The notes below the pieces were generated by a model, which was given only the letters and a program-made list of their open reading frames with translations, had not been told where the DNA came from and did not search any database. 64,000 nucleotides of DNA. Origin: CAZKWG01 sp964615375 (lineage in GTDB: Bacteria; Myxococcota_A; UBA796; CAZKWG01). Positions 34,262 through 43,373 of this stretch are shown here, one piece after another; the first letter of the stretch is position 1, and each line of letters starts with the position of its first letter. A program made the position numbers and the translations under genes. The stretch lies in contig CAZTOW010000029.1 in assembly GCA_964615375.1 (NCBI GenBank), forward strand, positions 56,508-120,507, given 5' to 3'.

Positions 34262-35386
34262 ATGGCGGCGCCGCGCGACTACTACGAGGTTCTGGGCGTC
34301 CCCAGGGACGCTCCGGCGGACGACATCAAGAAGGCCTACCGGAAGCTGGCCCTCCAGTACCACCCGGATCGGAACCCGGACAACCCGGAGGCCGAGACGA
34401 AGTTCAAGGAGGCGTCCGAGGCCTACCAGGTGCTCTCGGACGACGAGAAGCGCGCGATCTACGACCGCTACGGCCACAACGGCCTGCGGAACGCGGGCGC
34501 CGAGGGCGGATTCCAGTCCGCCGAGGAGGTCTTCAGCCAGTTCTCCGACCTCTTCGGCGATCTGTTCGGCTTCGGCGGGCAGCGTCGCGGGGGCGGACGG
34601 CGCATCCGGCGCGGCGAGGACCAGGAGGTCCGCGTGCGCATCGGCTTCCTGGAGTCTGTCCACGGCTGCAGCAAGGAGGTGGAGTACGACCGCCAGCAGC
34701 GCTGCGAGACCTGCGGGGGCAACGGCGTGCAGGCCGGGGGCAAGCCCGAGACCTGCGGCACCTGTCGGGGCACCGGCGAGGTGATCCAGGCCCAGATGTT
34801 CCTGCGCATCCGCACCACCTGCCCCACCTGCCAGGGCCAGGGGGAGATCATCCGCAACCCCTGCCGGAGCTGCTCGGGCAGCGGCCGCACCCGCGCGCGC
34901 GAGAAGCTGACGGTCAAGATCCCGGCCGGCATCCACGAGGGCCTGCGCATCCGGCTCCACGGCAAGGGCGACGACGGCGACCCCGGCGCGCCCACGGGCA
35001 ACCTCTACGTGCAGGTGACCGTGGACGAGCACGAGCTCTTCCGGCGCGACGGCAACGACGTCGTCTGCACCATCCCCATCGGCTACCCGCGGGCCTGCCT
35101 CGGCGGCCAGATCGAGGTGCCCACGGTGGACGACACGCCGGAGATGCTGGAGATCCCGAAGGGCACGCCGTCCGGCAAGATCTTCACGCTCCGCGGGCGC
35201 GGAGTGCCTCGCCTCGACGGGCGCGGGCGCGGCGACCAGCACGTGCAGGTGGTGGTTGCGGTGCCGAAGAACCTCACCCCCCGCGAGGAGGAGCTGATCC
35301 GTCAGCTCGCCGACGTGCAGGAAGAGAAGGTTCGGGACAAGGGTTTCTGGTCAGATCTGAAGGACTTCTTCGGGAAGACGAACTGA
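34262..35386 (+). CDS. dnaJ: chaperone DnaJ (Hsp40)
   Basis: 374 residues, full class A layout: J domain 1-70 with HPD in LQYHPDRNPDN, a short Gly/Phe region, four zinc motifs CETCGGNG, CGTCRGTG, CPTCQGQG and CRSCSGSG (about residues 150-220), and the C-terminal substrate domain. It stimulates DnaK ATPase and delivers clients. A few residues are basic and acidic at the end (SDLKDFFGKTN), as usual. Confidence 0.97.
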   Translation: MAAPRDYYEVLGVPRDAPADDIKKAYRKLALQYHPDRNPDNPEAETKFKEASEAYQVLSDDEKRAIYDRYGHNGLRNAGAEGGFQSAEEVFSQFSDLFGDLFGFGGQRRGGGRRIRRGEDQEVRVRIGFLESVHGCSKEVEYDRQQRCETCGGNGVQAGGKPETCGTCRGTGEVIQAQMFLRIRTTCPTCQGQGEIIRNPCRSCSGSGRTRAREKLTVKIPAGIHEGLRIRLHGKGDDGDPGAPTGNLYVQVTVDEHELFRRDGNDVVCTIPIGYPRACLGGQIEVPTVDDTPEMLEIPKGTPSGKIFTLRGRGVPRLDGRGRGDQHVQVVVAVPKNLTPREEELIRQLADVQEEKVRDKGFWSDLKDFFGKTN

Positions 35387-35420
35387 GCGGACAGCCGCTC
35401 GTCCGCGCGCGAGGCCAGAG

Positions 35421-36404
35421 ATGAGGACGGTGGCGGAGATTGAGGCCCGGGTCCGGGAAGTACAGCCCACGGTGGAGCGCATCCGCGCGCAGGTCAAGCG
35501 GGTGATCGTGGGGCAGCAGGCGATGATGGATCGCCTGCTCATCGCGCTGCTGACCAACGGCCACGTCCTGCTGGAGGGCGTGCCGGGGCTGGCCAAGACC
35601 ACGGCGGTCCACACGCTGGCGCGCTCCATGGCGCTGGGCTTCAAGCGCATCCAGTTCACGCCGGACCTGCTGCCCGCCGACCTCGTCGGGACGCAGATCT
35701 ACAACCCGCGGGAGGGCAGCTTCGCCACCCACAAGGGCCCGGTCTTCACCCACATCCTGCTGGCCGACGAGATCAACCGCGCGCCGGCCAAGGTGCAGTC
35801 GGCGCTGCTGGAGGCCATGCAGGAGCGGCAGGTCACCATCGGCGAGACCACTCACAAGCTGCCCGACCCCTTCCTGGTGCTGGCCACCCAGAACCCCATC
35901 GAGCAGGAGGGCACCTACCCCCTGCCCGAGGCCCAGGCCGACCGCTTCATGCTGAAGGTCCGGGTGGGCTACCCCACGCGCGAGGACGAGCGCCAGATCC
36001 TGGCCCGCGCGTCCGAGCCCGCCCCCGCGCTCGAGCCGGTGGCCACCCGCGAGGATCTGGCCGCCGCCCGCGAGGTCGTGGCCTCCGTCCGCATGGAGCA
36101 GGTGGTGGCCGACTACATCGTGGACATCATCCAGGCCACGCGCCGCCCCGCCGAGGTCGGACTAACTGATCTAGCCCGAATCATCGAGTTCGGCGCCAGC
36201 CCGCGCGCGACCCTCTCCCTGGCCGCCGCCGCCCGCGCCCACGCCTTCCTGGAGGGCCGCGGCTTCACCACGCCCGACGACGTCAAGGCGCTGGGGCCCG
36301 ACGTGCTGCGCCACCGCGTCCTGCTGACCTACGAGGCCGAGGCGGAGGGCATCGGCCCCGAGCAGGTCATCGAGCGCGTGTTCCAGAAGGTCAAGACGCC
36401 CTGA
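35421..36404 (+). CDS. MoxR-family AAA+ ATPase
   Basis: 327 residues. AAA_3 motifs: Walker A GVPGLAKT, Walker B LLADEINRA, sensor 1 ATQNPIEQEGTYPLPEAQADRF, and the C-terminal lid (GASPRATLSLAAAARAHAFLEGR). MoxR ATPases act as chaperones that help insert metal cofactors or assemble complexes, often with VWA proteins. Here it opens a run with DUF58 and three Bat-type proteins (8 bp to the next gene), the standard MoxR-Bat arrangement. Confidence 0.94.
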   Translation: MRTVAEIEARVREVQPTVERIRAQVKRVIVGQQAMMDRLLIALLTNGHVLLEGVPGLAKTTAVHTLARSMALGFKRIQFTPDLLPADLVGTQIYNPREGSFATHKGPVFTHILLADEINRAPAKVQSALLEAMQERQVTIGETTHKLPDPFLVLATQNPIEQEGTYPLPEAQADRFMLKVRVGYPTREDERQILARASEPAPALEPVATREDLAAAREVVASVRMEQVVADYIVDIIQATRRPAEVGLTDLARIIEFGASPRATLSLAAAARAHAFLEGRGFTTPDDVKALGPDVLRHRVLLTYEAEAEGIGPEQVIERVFQKVKTP

Positions 36405-36411
36405 GGCCCGC

Positions 36412-37278
36412 ATGCTCACGCCGGAGGAATTGCGGCTGATCCGGCGCCTGCACCTCCAGGCAGGCAGGCGCGTGGACAACCCGTTTTCGGGGAGCTACCG
36501 CAGCGCCTTCCGCGGGCGCGGGATGGAGTTCGAGGAGGTCCGCCCCTACGTGCCGGGCGACGACGTCCGCCACATCGACTGGAACGTCACGGCCCGCGCG
36601 AACGCCCCCTTCATCAAGGAGTTCCGCGAGGAGCGCGAGCTCACCCTGCTGCTGATGATGGACGTCTCGGGCTCGGTGCGCTTCGGGTCGGGCGGACGCG
36701 ACGGGCGCACGGACAAGCGCCTGCAGATGGCCCGCATCGCCGGGGCCCTGGCCTACGCCGCCACGCGCACCGGGGACAAGGTCGGGCTGCTGACCTTCAC
36801 CGACCGGGTCGAGCGCTTCATGCCCCCGCGCAAGGCCCGCGGCCACGCCTGGGCCGTGCTGCAGGCCGCCTTCGAGCGCCGCGAGGACCGCCGCGCCACC
36901 GACATCGCCGGGGCGCTGGAGTACGCCGGGCGGGTGCTCAAGCGCCGGGCCGTCATCAGCATCGTCAGCGACTTCCTGGCCCCGAAGCCCTGGGATCGCG
37001 CCCTGGCCGCCCTGGCCCGCCGCCACCGGGTGAGCGCCTTCGTGGTCCACGACCCGCTGGAGCAGACCCTCCCGCCCGTGGGGCTGCTGGAGCTGGAGGA
37101 CGCCGAGACCGGGGCCCGCCGCCTGGTGGACGCCCGCGGCCTCGGCCCCGCCCTCACCGTCCACGAGCGGATCTCCCGCCTGCGCCGTACGGGCGCCAGC
37201 GCCTGCTCCATCGGCACGAACGAGGACCCCTTCCGCGAGCTGCTCCTGCACTTCAAGGCCCTGGAGCGCGCGCGATGA
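36412..37278 (+). CDS. DUF58 (VWA-like) protein
   Basis: 288 residues. Conserved DUF58 block GRGMEFEEVRPYVPGDDVRHIDWNVTARANAPFIKEFREERE, then LLLMMDVSGSVRFG, a MIDAS-like metal site (DxSxS). No TM segment, which fits the short DUF58 subgroup coupled to MoxR. Its end overlaps the next start by 4 bp (ATGA). Partner of MoxR in the operon. Confidence 0.92.
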   Translation: MLTPEELRLIRRLHLQAGRRVDNPFSGSYRSAFRGRGMEFEEVRPYVPGDDVRHIDWNVTARANAPFIKEFREERELTLLLMMDVSGSVRFGSGGRDGRTDKRLQMARIAGALAYAATRTGDKVGLLTFTDRVERFMPPRKARGHAWAVLQAAFERREDRRATDIAGALEYAGRVLKRRAVISIVSDFLAPKPWDRALAALARRHRVSAFVVHDPLEQTLPPVGLLELEDAETGARRLVDARGLGPALTVHERISRLRRTGASACSIGTNEDPFRELLLHFKALERAR

Positions 37279-38174
37279 GCCCGCTCCTGCTGATCTGGCT
37301 CGCCGCATGCGCCCCCTCGGAGCAGGCGCTCACCCCGAGCCTGGTCGCCCGCGTGGACGACCCCAAGGTCGAGGCCAGCGAGCCCATCCGCCTGGAGATC
37401 CGCGCCACGGCCCCCGACGGCTGGACGGTCCGCCCCGGAGAGCCCAGCGCCGAGGGCCTCACGGTGCGCTCGACGGGCACCGACACCCCCCCGTCGGAGG
37501 ACGGCGCCCAGGTCTTCGTCACCCGCTACGAGCTCAGCGGCCCGCCCGGCAGCTACGTCATCGAGCCCGGCGCGGGCGAGGCCCTGGGCCCCGGCGACGA
37601 GAAGCTCCCGCTCGCCCCCGGCCCCATCTTCGTGGACATCGGCGTTCAAGGGCCGACCGGTGGCCCCATGGCCGAGGTCGAGGACATCCCTGCGGAGGAG
37701 ACGAGCTGGCTGGCGCTGGGGCTGGCGGCGGCGACCACGCTGGCGGTCGGGGCGGCCATCGCGCTCTGGCGACGTCGCCGCGTCCGCGCCCTGCCCCCTC
37801 CCCCGCCCGAACCCCCGCACGTCGTCGCCCTGCGCGCCTGGGAGCAGGCCCGCGTGTCCGGCCAGGACGATCACGCCGTCGCGCTGCAGCTCTCCACCAT
37901 CCTGCGCGCCTACCTGGAGGCGATCACCGGCTTCCCCGCCACCGCCCGCACCACCCGCGAGATCCTGACCGAGCTCGAGCGCTCCGGCCGTCTGGGCCCC
38001 TCGCTGCGCATGAACGCCGCCCACGTCCTGGACGCCACCGACCGCCTGAAGTTCGCCCGCGAGGGCGGCGGCGAGCCCTTCTTCCAGGCCCTGGACGAAG
38101 ACTTCTTCGCGGTCGTCGAGGCCACGCGCCCCCGCGACCCGACGCCCCCGCCCGCGGAGGCGCCCCGTGCTTGA
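37275..38174 (+). CDS. membrane-anchored lipoprotein-like Bat-operon protein
   Basis: 299 residues. N-terminal signal with a lipobox-like LAAC (C12), a beta domain to about 130, one TM helix (about 140-160, SWLALGLAAATTLAVGAAIALW) and a cytoplasmic helical domain (PHVVALRAWEQARVSGQDD, YLEAITGFPATARTTREIL, LKFAREG). The cytoplasmic part resembles DUF4381-type proteins of MoxR-Bat operons. Whether the N-terminus is lipidated or only cleaved is unclear, because a second TM helix follows. Overlaps batA by 8 bp. Confidence 0.75.
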   Translation: MSPLLLIWLAACAPSEQALTPSLVARVDDPKVEASEPIRLEIRATAPDGWTVRPGEPSAEGLTVRSTGTDTPPSEDGAQVFVTRYELSGPPGSYVIEPGAGEALGPGDEKLPLAPGPIFVDIGVQGPTGGPMAEVEDIPAEETSWLALGLAAATTLAVGAAIALWRRRRVRALPPPPPEPPHVVALRAWEQARVSGQDDHAVALQLSTILRAYLEAITGFPATARTTREILTELERSGRLGPSLRMNAAHVLDATDRLKFAREGGGEPFFQALDEDFFAVVEATRPRDPTPPPAEAPRA

Positions 38175-39129
38175 GTGGGCCTCCCCCCTCTGGTTCCTGG
38201 CGATGCCGCTGGCGCTGGCCGCCCCCTGGCTCGGGCGCAACCCGGCGATGGCCTGGTCGTCGCTGGCCCACAGCAAGGGCGGCCGGACCTGGCGCACCCT
38301 GCTGGCCCCCCTGCCGCGGCTCCTGCTCATGGCCGGGCTGGCCGCCCTCGTCGTCGCGCTCGCCCGCCCTCAGCAGGTGGACCGCGAGCAGTACGTGGAG
38401 AGCGAGGGCATCGACATCATGCTGGCCATCGACACCTCGGGCTCGATGGAGCAGGCGGACTACACGCTGGACGGGCGCCGGGCCGACCGCCTGACCGTGG
38501 CCCGCGAGGTGGCGGCGCGCTTCGTTGAGGGGCGGCCTCACGATCGCCTGGGGCTGGTAGTCTTCGGCGAGGAGGCCTTCACCCAGGTCCCGCTCACGCT
38601 CGATCATGAGTCGCTCATCGGCTTCCTGCGCCAGGTGCAGCTGGGCATGGCGGGCGACCGCGCGACGGCGGTGGGCGACGCGCTGGCCATCGCCAGCCGG
38701 CGGCTCAAGGATCTGGAGGCCCCGTCCAAGGTGGTGGTCCTGGTCACCGACGGTCGGAGCAACGCGGGCCAGGTCGCGCCCCTGCAGGCCGCGCAGGCGG
38801 CGAAGGCCCTGGGGATCCGCGTCTACACCATCGGGGTGGGCGGCGAGGGCCGGGCCGGGCCGCTCGGCCTCTTCGGCGGGCGCAGCGACCTGGACGAGCG
38901 CTCGCTGGAGGCCATCGCCAAGACCACGGGCGGGCGCTACTTCCGCGCGGCCAACACCGCCGCGCTGGAGGAGGTCTACGCCACCATCGACGAGCTGGAG
39001 AAGTCCACCGCCCAGGTGCGCGAGCTGGTCCACCGCGAGGAGCGCTACCGCCCCTGGCTGGCCGGCGGGCTGGGGCTCCTGCTGGCCTCGGCCCTGCTGG
39101 GCGAGACCCTGCTGCGGAGGCTGCCATGA
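38167..39129 (+). CDS. batA: BatA-like VWA-domain membrane protein
   Basis: 320 residues, GTG start. Two N-terminal TM helices (WASPLWFLAMPLALAAPWL and LLLMAGLAALVVALARP), a VWA domain with MIDAS AIDTSGSM and TDGRSNAG, and a C-terminal TM helix (WLAGGLGLLLASALLG). The VWA domain faces the periplasm. Bat proteins were named for aerotolerance in Bacteroides; their general role may be in protein complex assembly with MoxR. Overlaps both neighbours by a few bases. Confidence 0.92.
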   Translation: MLEWASPLWFLAMPLALAAPWLGRNPAMAWSSLAHSKGGRTWRTLLAPLPRLLLMAGLAALVVALARPQQVDREQYVESEGIDIMLAIDTSGSMEQADYTLDGRRADRLTVAREVAARFVEGRPHDRLGLVVFGEEAFTQVPLTLDHESLIGFLRQVQLGMAGDRATAVGDALAIASRRLKDLEAPSKVVVLVTDGRSNAGQVAPLQAAQAAKALGIRVYTIGVGGEGRAGPLGLFGGRSDLDERSLEAIAKTTGGRYFRAANTAALEEVYATIDELEKSTAQVRELVHREERYRPWLAGGLGLLLASALLGETLLRRLP

Positions 39130-40967
39130 CGCCCGAGCTCCTCGGCGGCGAGAGCGGGACCCTGAGCTGGGCCGAGCCGGCCCTCCGCCAGCTCCTGTGG
39201 GCGCTGCCGCTGCTGGTCGTGGGGGCGTGGCTCGCGCTGCGGGCGCGGCGACGCGCGCTGGAGCGCCTGGGGACCCTGGTGGACGCGCTCTCTTCGGAGG
39301 GTGCGGGGCGCCTGCATGCGCTCCGGCTCACGCTCCTGACGCTGGCGCTCGCCCTCGGGGTGGTGGCGCTGGCGGGGCCGCGCTGGGGCTACCGCTGGCA
39401 GGAGCTGAAGCGCGAGGGGCTCTCCATCGCGGTGGTGCTGGACGTGTCCAGCTCCATGGCCGCCGAAGACGTCAGCCCCAGCCGCATGGAGCGCGCCCGC
39501 CGCAAGGTCATCGATCTGGCGGGGATGCTGGCCGGGGATCGCGTGGGCCTGGTGATCTTCGCGGGGGGCGCCTACCCGCGCATGCCGCTCACCCTGGACT
39601 ACGACGCCCTGGTCCAGATGGCGAAGGACTCCGACACCAGCACGCTGGCCGCCCAGGGCTCCGACCTCGGGGCCGCCATCGACGCGGCGGTCGCCATGCT
39701 GGACGACGGCGAGGGCGCGGCCGACAAGGCGGTGATCATCCTGTCCGACGGCGAGGATCAGGTGGGAGACGGCGTAGCCGCGGCGAAGCGCGCGCTGGAG
39801 GCGGGCGTCCACGTCTACGCGATGGGCATCGGCACCGAGGAGGGCGCCCCCATCCCCATGCCCGAGGGCGGCTTCAAGAAGGACGCGGCGGGCGGCACGG
39901 TGCTCACCCGACTGGAGGAGGATACCCTCCAGAGCGTCGCGCAGGCCGGCGCGGGCGCCTATGTCCGCACCACCGCGGGCGCGGGTGACCTGGCCCAGAT
40001 CTACGAGGGCGAGATCCGCGGGAAGCTCCAGAGCGCCAGCCAGGGTGCCCGGCGCGAGAAGATCTGGGACGAGCGCTATCAGTGGCCGCTCGCCGGCGCG
40101 GTGGTCTGCGCGCTGCTGGCCGCTACGCTGCGCCCCCGCCCGCTCCGCCTCCGCGCGCTCGCCCTGCTGCTGGGCGCGCTCGCCCTCCCCGGGAGCGCGC
40201 AGGCCGCCGAGCAGAGCCGGGAGGCCCTGGAGAAGGCCCACGCCGCGAGCCCCGGCGATCTGGGGGTCGCCGAGCGCCTCGGCCTCCAGCTCTTCCGCGA
40301 GGGCGACTATGACCGCGCCAGCGCGCTGCTGGACGAGGTCGCCGACCGCACGAAGGATCCCGATCAGGCCGCGCGCGCTCGCTACAACGCCGGGCTCGCC
40401 GAGTACAAGGACGGCCGCCTCACCGACGCCCAGCAGAGCTGGCAGCAGGTCCTGGGCGAGGCCCCCGAGCACAAGGCCGCTCAGCAGAACCTGAGCGCCG
40501 TGCAGAAGGAGATCGCCGCCCGGCTCCAGAAGAAGCAGGACCAGCAGCAGCAGGACCAGCAGCAGCAGCAGCAACAGCAGGACCAGCAGCAACAGCAGCA
40601 GGACCAGCAGCAACAGCAGCAGGACCAGCAGCAGCAGCAGGACCAGCAACAACAGCAGGACCAGCAGCAGAATCAGCGACCTGACCAACAACAGGACCAG
40701 CAACAGGACCAACAGCAGCAGGACCAGCCGCCCCCGAGCGACGGCACCCGCGAGGAGCGCGAGGACACCGGCCAGCAGGGCCAGGGTGAGCCCAGCTCCG
40801 ACGAGCCCCAGGAGCCCGACACGGGCGAGGGCACCGCGGGAGAGGAGGCGCAACCCGCGCCCGGCAGCATCTCCGCGCAGGAGGCCCACCGCATGATCGA
40901 CGGCGTCGAGGAGGGCGACCCGCGCGTGGTCGTGAAGCCCAACAGCCGAGGAGGCAAGGACTGGTGA
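39126..40967 (+). CDS. batB: BatB VWA protein fused to a TPR and Gln-rich BatC-like tail
   Basis: 613 residues. Residues 1-325: BatB layout with two TM helices, VWA (VLDVSSSMAAEDVSPSRMERARRK, LSDGEDQ) and a third TM (WPLAGAVVCALLAATLRPRPL). Residues about 345-470: a signal-like hydrophobic stretch and TPR-like repeats (LGLQLFREGDYDRASALLDEV, YNAGLAEYKDGRLTDAQQSWQQV). Residues 471-534: almost only Gln and Asp. The remainder is acidic. In most Bat operons BatB and the TPR protein BatC are separate genes, so this is a fusion. The repeat would lie in the periplasm and vary by slippage. Confidence 0.9.
   Translation: MTPELLGGESGTLSWAEPALRQLLWALPLLVVGAWLALRARRRALERLGTLVDALSSEGAGRLHALRLTLLTLALALGVVALAGPRWGYRWQELKREGLSIAVVLDVSSSMAAEDVSPSRMERARRKVIDLAGMLAGDRVGLVIFAGGAYPRMPLTLDYDALVQMAKDSDTSTLAAQGSDLGAAIDAAVAMLDDGEGAADKAVIILSDGEDQVGDGVAAAKRALEAGVHVYAMGIGTEEGAPIPMPEGGFKKDAAGGTVLTRLEEDTLQSVAQAGAGAYVRTTAGAGDLAQIYEGEIRGKLQSASQGARREKIWDERYQWPLAGAVVCALLAATLRPRPLRLRALALLLGALALPGSAQAAEQSREALEKAHAASPGDLGVAERLGLQLFREGDYDRASALLDEVADRTKDPDQAARARYNAGLAEYKDGRLTDAQQSWQQVLGEAPEHKAAQQNLSAVQKEIAARLQKKQDQQQQDQQQQQQQQDQQQQQQDQQQQQQDQQQQQDQQQQQDQQQNQRPDQQQDQQQDQQQQDQPPPSDGTREEREDTGQQGQGEPSSDEPQEPDTGEGTAGEEAQPAPGSISAQEAHRMIDGVEEGDPRVVVKPNSRGGKDW
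40536..40727 (+). repeat. CAG/GAC-rich tract coding for poly-Gln/Asp
   Basis: 64 codons, nearly all CAG or CAA (Gln) and GAC (Asp), in batB codons 471-534. Units such as DQQQQ and DQQQ recur with three- to eight-residue spacing. A short-unit, slippage-prone repeat of this length is unusual in a bacterial chromosome. Confidence 0.9.
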
Positions 40968-42595
40968 TGCTGGCGCTCCTGCTCATCGCGGTCGCGGCGG
41001 CGGCACAGATCAGCCTGAACGCCGCGTCCAAGCACCTCAAGGTCGGCGAGACCGTCGCCCTGGAGCTCCAGGTGGTGGACGGGGCGGTGGCCGGCGTCCC
41101 CGACATCCCCGTCAGCGGCGGGCTCAGCCTGGACTACCAGGGCCAGAGCCAGTCGCGGGTGGTGGTCAACTTCCGCTCCACCCGCATCACCAGCTTCAGC
41201 TACGCGATGACCGCCACCCAGGAGGGGACCTGGACCGTGGGCCCGCTGCGCCTCCAGAGCGAGGGGGAGCAGCTCACGGCGCCCGCCATCCAGGTGACGG
41301 TGAGCCCGCGCAGCGAGCAGGACAGGGCCGAGCGCGACGTCTCGGCGGCGGTCACCGACGACTCGCTCTGGCTGGGCCAGGTGGTGGTCTACCGCTTCCG
41401 CTTCCGCCACCGCGGCGAGGTGCTGGACGCGCGCTGGACCCCGCCCTCCTTCGACGGCTTTGTCAAGGAGCCCATCGGGATGACCCAGCAGGAGCGCAGC
41501 TCCGAGCTCGACGGGGCCCGCTACACCGAGCAGCTCATCGACGTCCCCCTGGTGGCGGCGGGCGAGGGCGAGCGCGTCATCGGCCCGGCCATGCTGGTCG
41601 CGCAGGTGCCCACGTCGGGGCGCTCGCGCCGGGACGATCCCTTCGCCAGCAGCCCCTTCCGCGCGCTGCGCGACGTCACCAACGAGACGCTGACCGCCGA
41701 CGCCGTGCCTGTGAAGATCCGCCCGCTGCCCACGGAGGGCAGACCCGCGGACTTCTCGGGGCTGATCGGCCGCTTCAACCTCCAGGTCACGCCCCAGAAG
41801 ACGACGGTCCGCCAGGGCGACTCCGTCACGCTCGACGTGGTCCTGAGCGGCGACGGCAGCCTGCAGGGCTTCAAGCTCCCCGCCCCGCCCGCGGACGCCG
41901 GCTTCCGGGTCTACGACGACGACCCCACGGTGGAGGCCGCCATCGAGGACGGCGCCTACACGGCCACCGCCCGCTTCCAACGCTCGCTGGTGCCCGAGCG
42001 GCAGGGCCGGCTGGAGATCCCCGGCCTGCGCATCCCCGTCTTCGACCCCGCCAGCGGGACCTACACCGTCGTCGAGAGCGCGCCCCTCACCCTGGACGTG
42101 TCGCCGGGCGAGGCGGGGGCGGGCGAGGTGCGGAGCTTCGCCGGGCAGAGCGGCGACACCCGCCAGGCGGTGGGCTCGCTGGGCGAGGACATCCTGCCCG
42201 TGCCGGGGAAGGCCGACATCGGGGATCGCGCCGCGAGCGGGCTCGGTCGCTGGCTGCTGCCCCCCCTGGTGCCGGCGCTGGGCCTGGTGCTCCTGGAGCT
42301 GGGGCGGGTCGTCCGGGGTCGTCGAAAGGACCCCTGGGACGCCGTCACCGCCGGATTGGAGCGGCTGCCCGCCGACCCGGGCGCGCGGCTGGGCGCGCTG
42401 GAGCAGCTCTTCCGCGAGGCGGCGGCGCTGCGGCTCGGGCGCCCGGCGGCCGGTCTGGACCGCGGGCAGGTCGCCACGCTGGGCGAGGAGGCGCGCGCCC
42501 TCTACGCCGACCTGGAGGCGGCGCGCTACGGGGGGCAGTCGGTGAGCGATCTCGAGCCTCGGGTGCGGACCTTCATCGCGCGGAGGGGCGCGTGA
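40967..42595 (+). CDS. batD: BatD-like protein
   Basis: 542 residues from the ATG at 40967 (TGATG coupling; GTG at 40964 adds one residue). Signal peptide to about residue 15 (AVAAAAQ), then repeated BatD/Ig-like beta domains (TVALELQVVDGAVAG, GLSLDYQGQSQSRVVVNFRSTR, RFNLQVTPQKTTVRQGDSVTLDVVLSGDG), one TM helix near residue 420 (LLPPLVPALGLVLLELG) and a cytoplasmic helical tail. The periplasmic part may interact with the VWA domains of BatA and BatB. Stop overlaps the next start (GTGA). Confidence 0.88.
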   Translation: MLALLLIAVAAAAQISLNAASKHLKVGETVALELQVVDGAVAGVPDIPVSGGLSLDYQGQSQSRVVVNFRSTRITSFSYAMTATQEGTWTVGPLRLQSEGEQLTAPAIQVTVSPRSEQDRAERDVSAAVTDDSLWLGQVVVYRFRFRHRGEVLDARWTPPSFDGFVKEPIGMTQQERSSELDGARYTEQLIDVPLVAAGEGERVIGPAMLVAQVPTSGRSRRDDPFASSPFRALRDVTNETLTADAVPVKIRPLPTEGRPADFSGLIGRFNLQVTPQKTTVRQGDSVTLDVVLSGDGSLQGFKLPAPPADAGFRVYDDDPTVEAAIEDGAYTATARFQRSLVPERQGRLEIPGLRIPVFDPASGTYTVVESAPLTLDVSPGEAGAGEVRSFAGQSGDTRQAVGSLGEDILPVPGKADIGDRAASGLGRWLLPPLVPALGLVLLELGRVVRGRRKDPWDAVTAGLERLPADPGARLGALEQLFREAAALRLGRPAAGLDRGQVATLGEEARALYADLEAARYGGQSVSDLEPRVRTFIARRGA

Positions 42596-43350
42596 TCCCC
42601 GCCCTGCTCCTGTGCGGGCTGGCCCTGGCGGACGCCCAGCAGGGCTTCGACGCGGGCGTGGCCGCCGCACGCTCCGGTGATTACGCCGCGGCCGAGCAGC
42701 ACTTCCGCGAGGCGCTGACCGAGGGCGGGCGGGACCCGGCCGTCTACCACGGCCTGGGCGAGGCCCTGTACCGGCAGGGTCGGCTGGGGCTGGCCATCGC
42801 CGCCTGGGAGCGGGGCCACGCGCTGGCGCCCCTGGACGGGGACCTGCGCGCGAACCTGGAGCATGCCCGCGGGAAGGCCCAGGATCGGATCGACGCTCCC
42901 CAGCCGGAGCTGGGCCCCTTCTTCTGGCAGCGCTCGCTGTCGGCGCGGCAGAGCGGCGGGCTGATGAGCGGGCTGCTGACCCTGGCCCTCATGGGCGCGC
43001 TGGTGGCGCGGGCGGCGCCGACCTCCCGGCTCGGGGCCCTGGCCCGGCGGCTGCGCGGGCTGTGGGCGGCGCTCGGGGTCCTGGGGCTGCTCCTGCTGGC
43101 CTCCACGGCGGCCCTGCTGCGCGGCGCGCCCGCGGCGGTGGTCACCGCGCCCGAGGTGACGGCCCGCTCCACCCCCGGCCCGGACGGGGTCGAGCTCTTC
43201 AGCCTTCACGAGGGCGCCACCGTCGCCGTGCGCGAGGCCGACGCCGACCAGGCCCAGGTCCAGCTCCCCGACGGGCGCAAGGGCTGGCTCCCCTGGAGCG
43301 CGCTCGCCAGCACGGACCCTGCTGCGCCGTTTCCCGCCTCCGGGTTATGA
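42592..43350 (+). CDS. BatE-like TPR protein with SH3-like end
   Basis: 252 residues, GTG start overlapping batD. Signal peptide, TPR-like helices (GFDAGVAAARSGDYAAAEQHFREALTEG, AVYHGLGEALYRQGRLGLAIAAWERG), two TM helices in the middle (about 120-180) and a C-terminal SH3-like beta domain (GVELFSLHEGATVAVREADADQAQVQLPDGRKGWLPWSAL), a combination seen in BatE proteins. Last gene of the MoxR-Bat operon. Confidence 0.87.
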   Translation: MIPALLLCGLALADAQQGFDAGVAAARSGDYAAAEQHFREALTEGGRDPAVYHGLGEALYRQGRLGLAIAAWERGHALAPLDGDLRANLEHARGKAQDRIDAPQPELGPFFWQRSLSARQSGGLMSGLLTLALMGALVARAAPTSRLGALARRLRGLWAALGVLGLLLLASTAALLRGAPAAVVTAPEVTARSTPGPDGVELFSLHEGATVAVREADADQAQVQLPDGRKGWLPWSALASTDPAAPFPASGL

Positions 43351-43373
43351 GCCCACCTCGCACTGGAGTCCTC

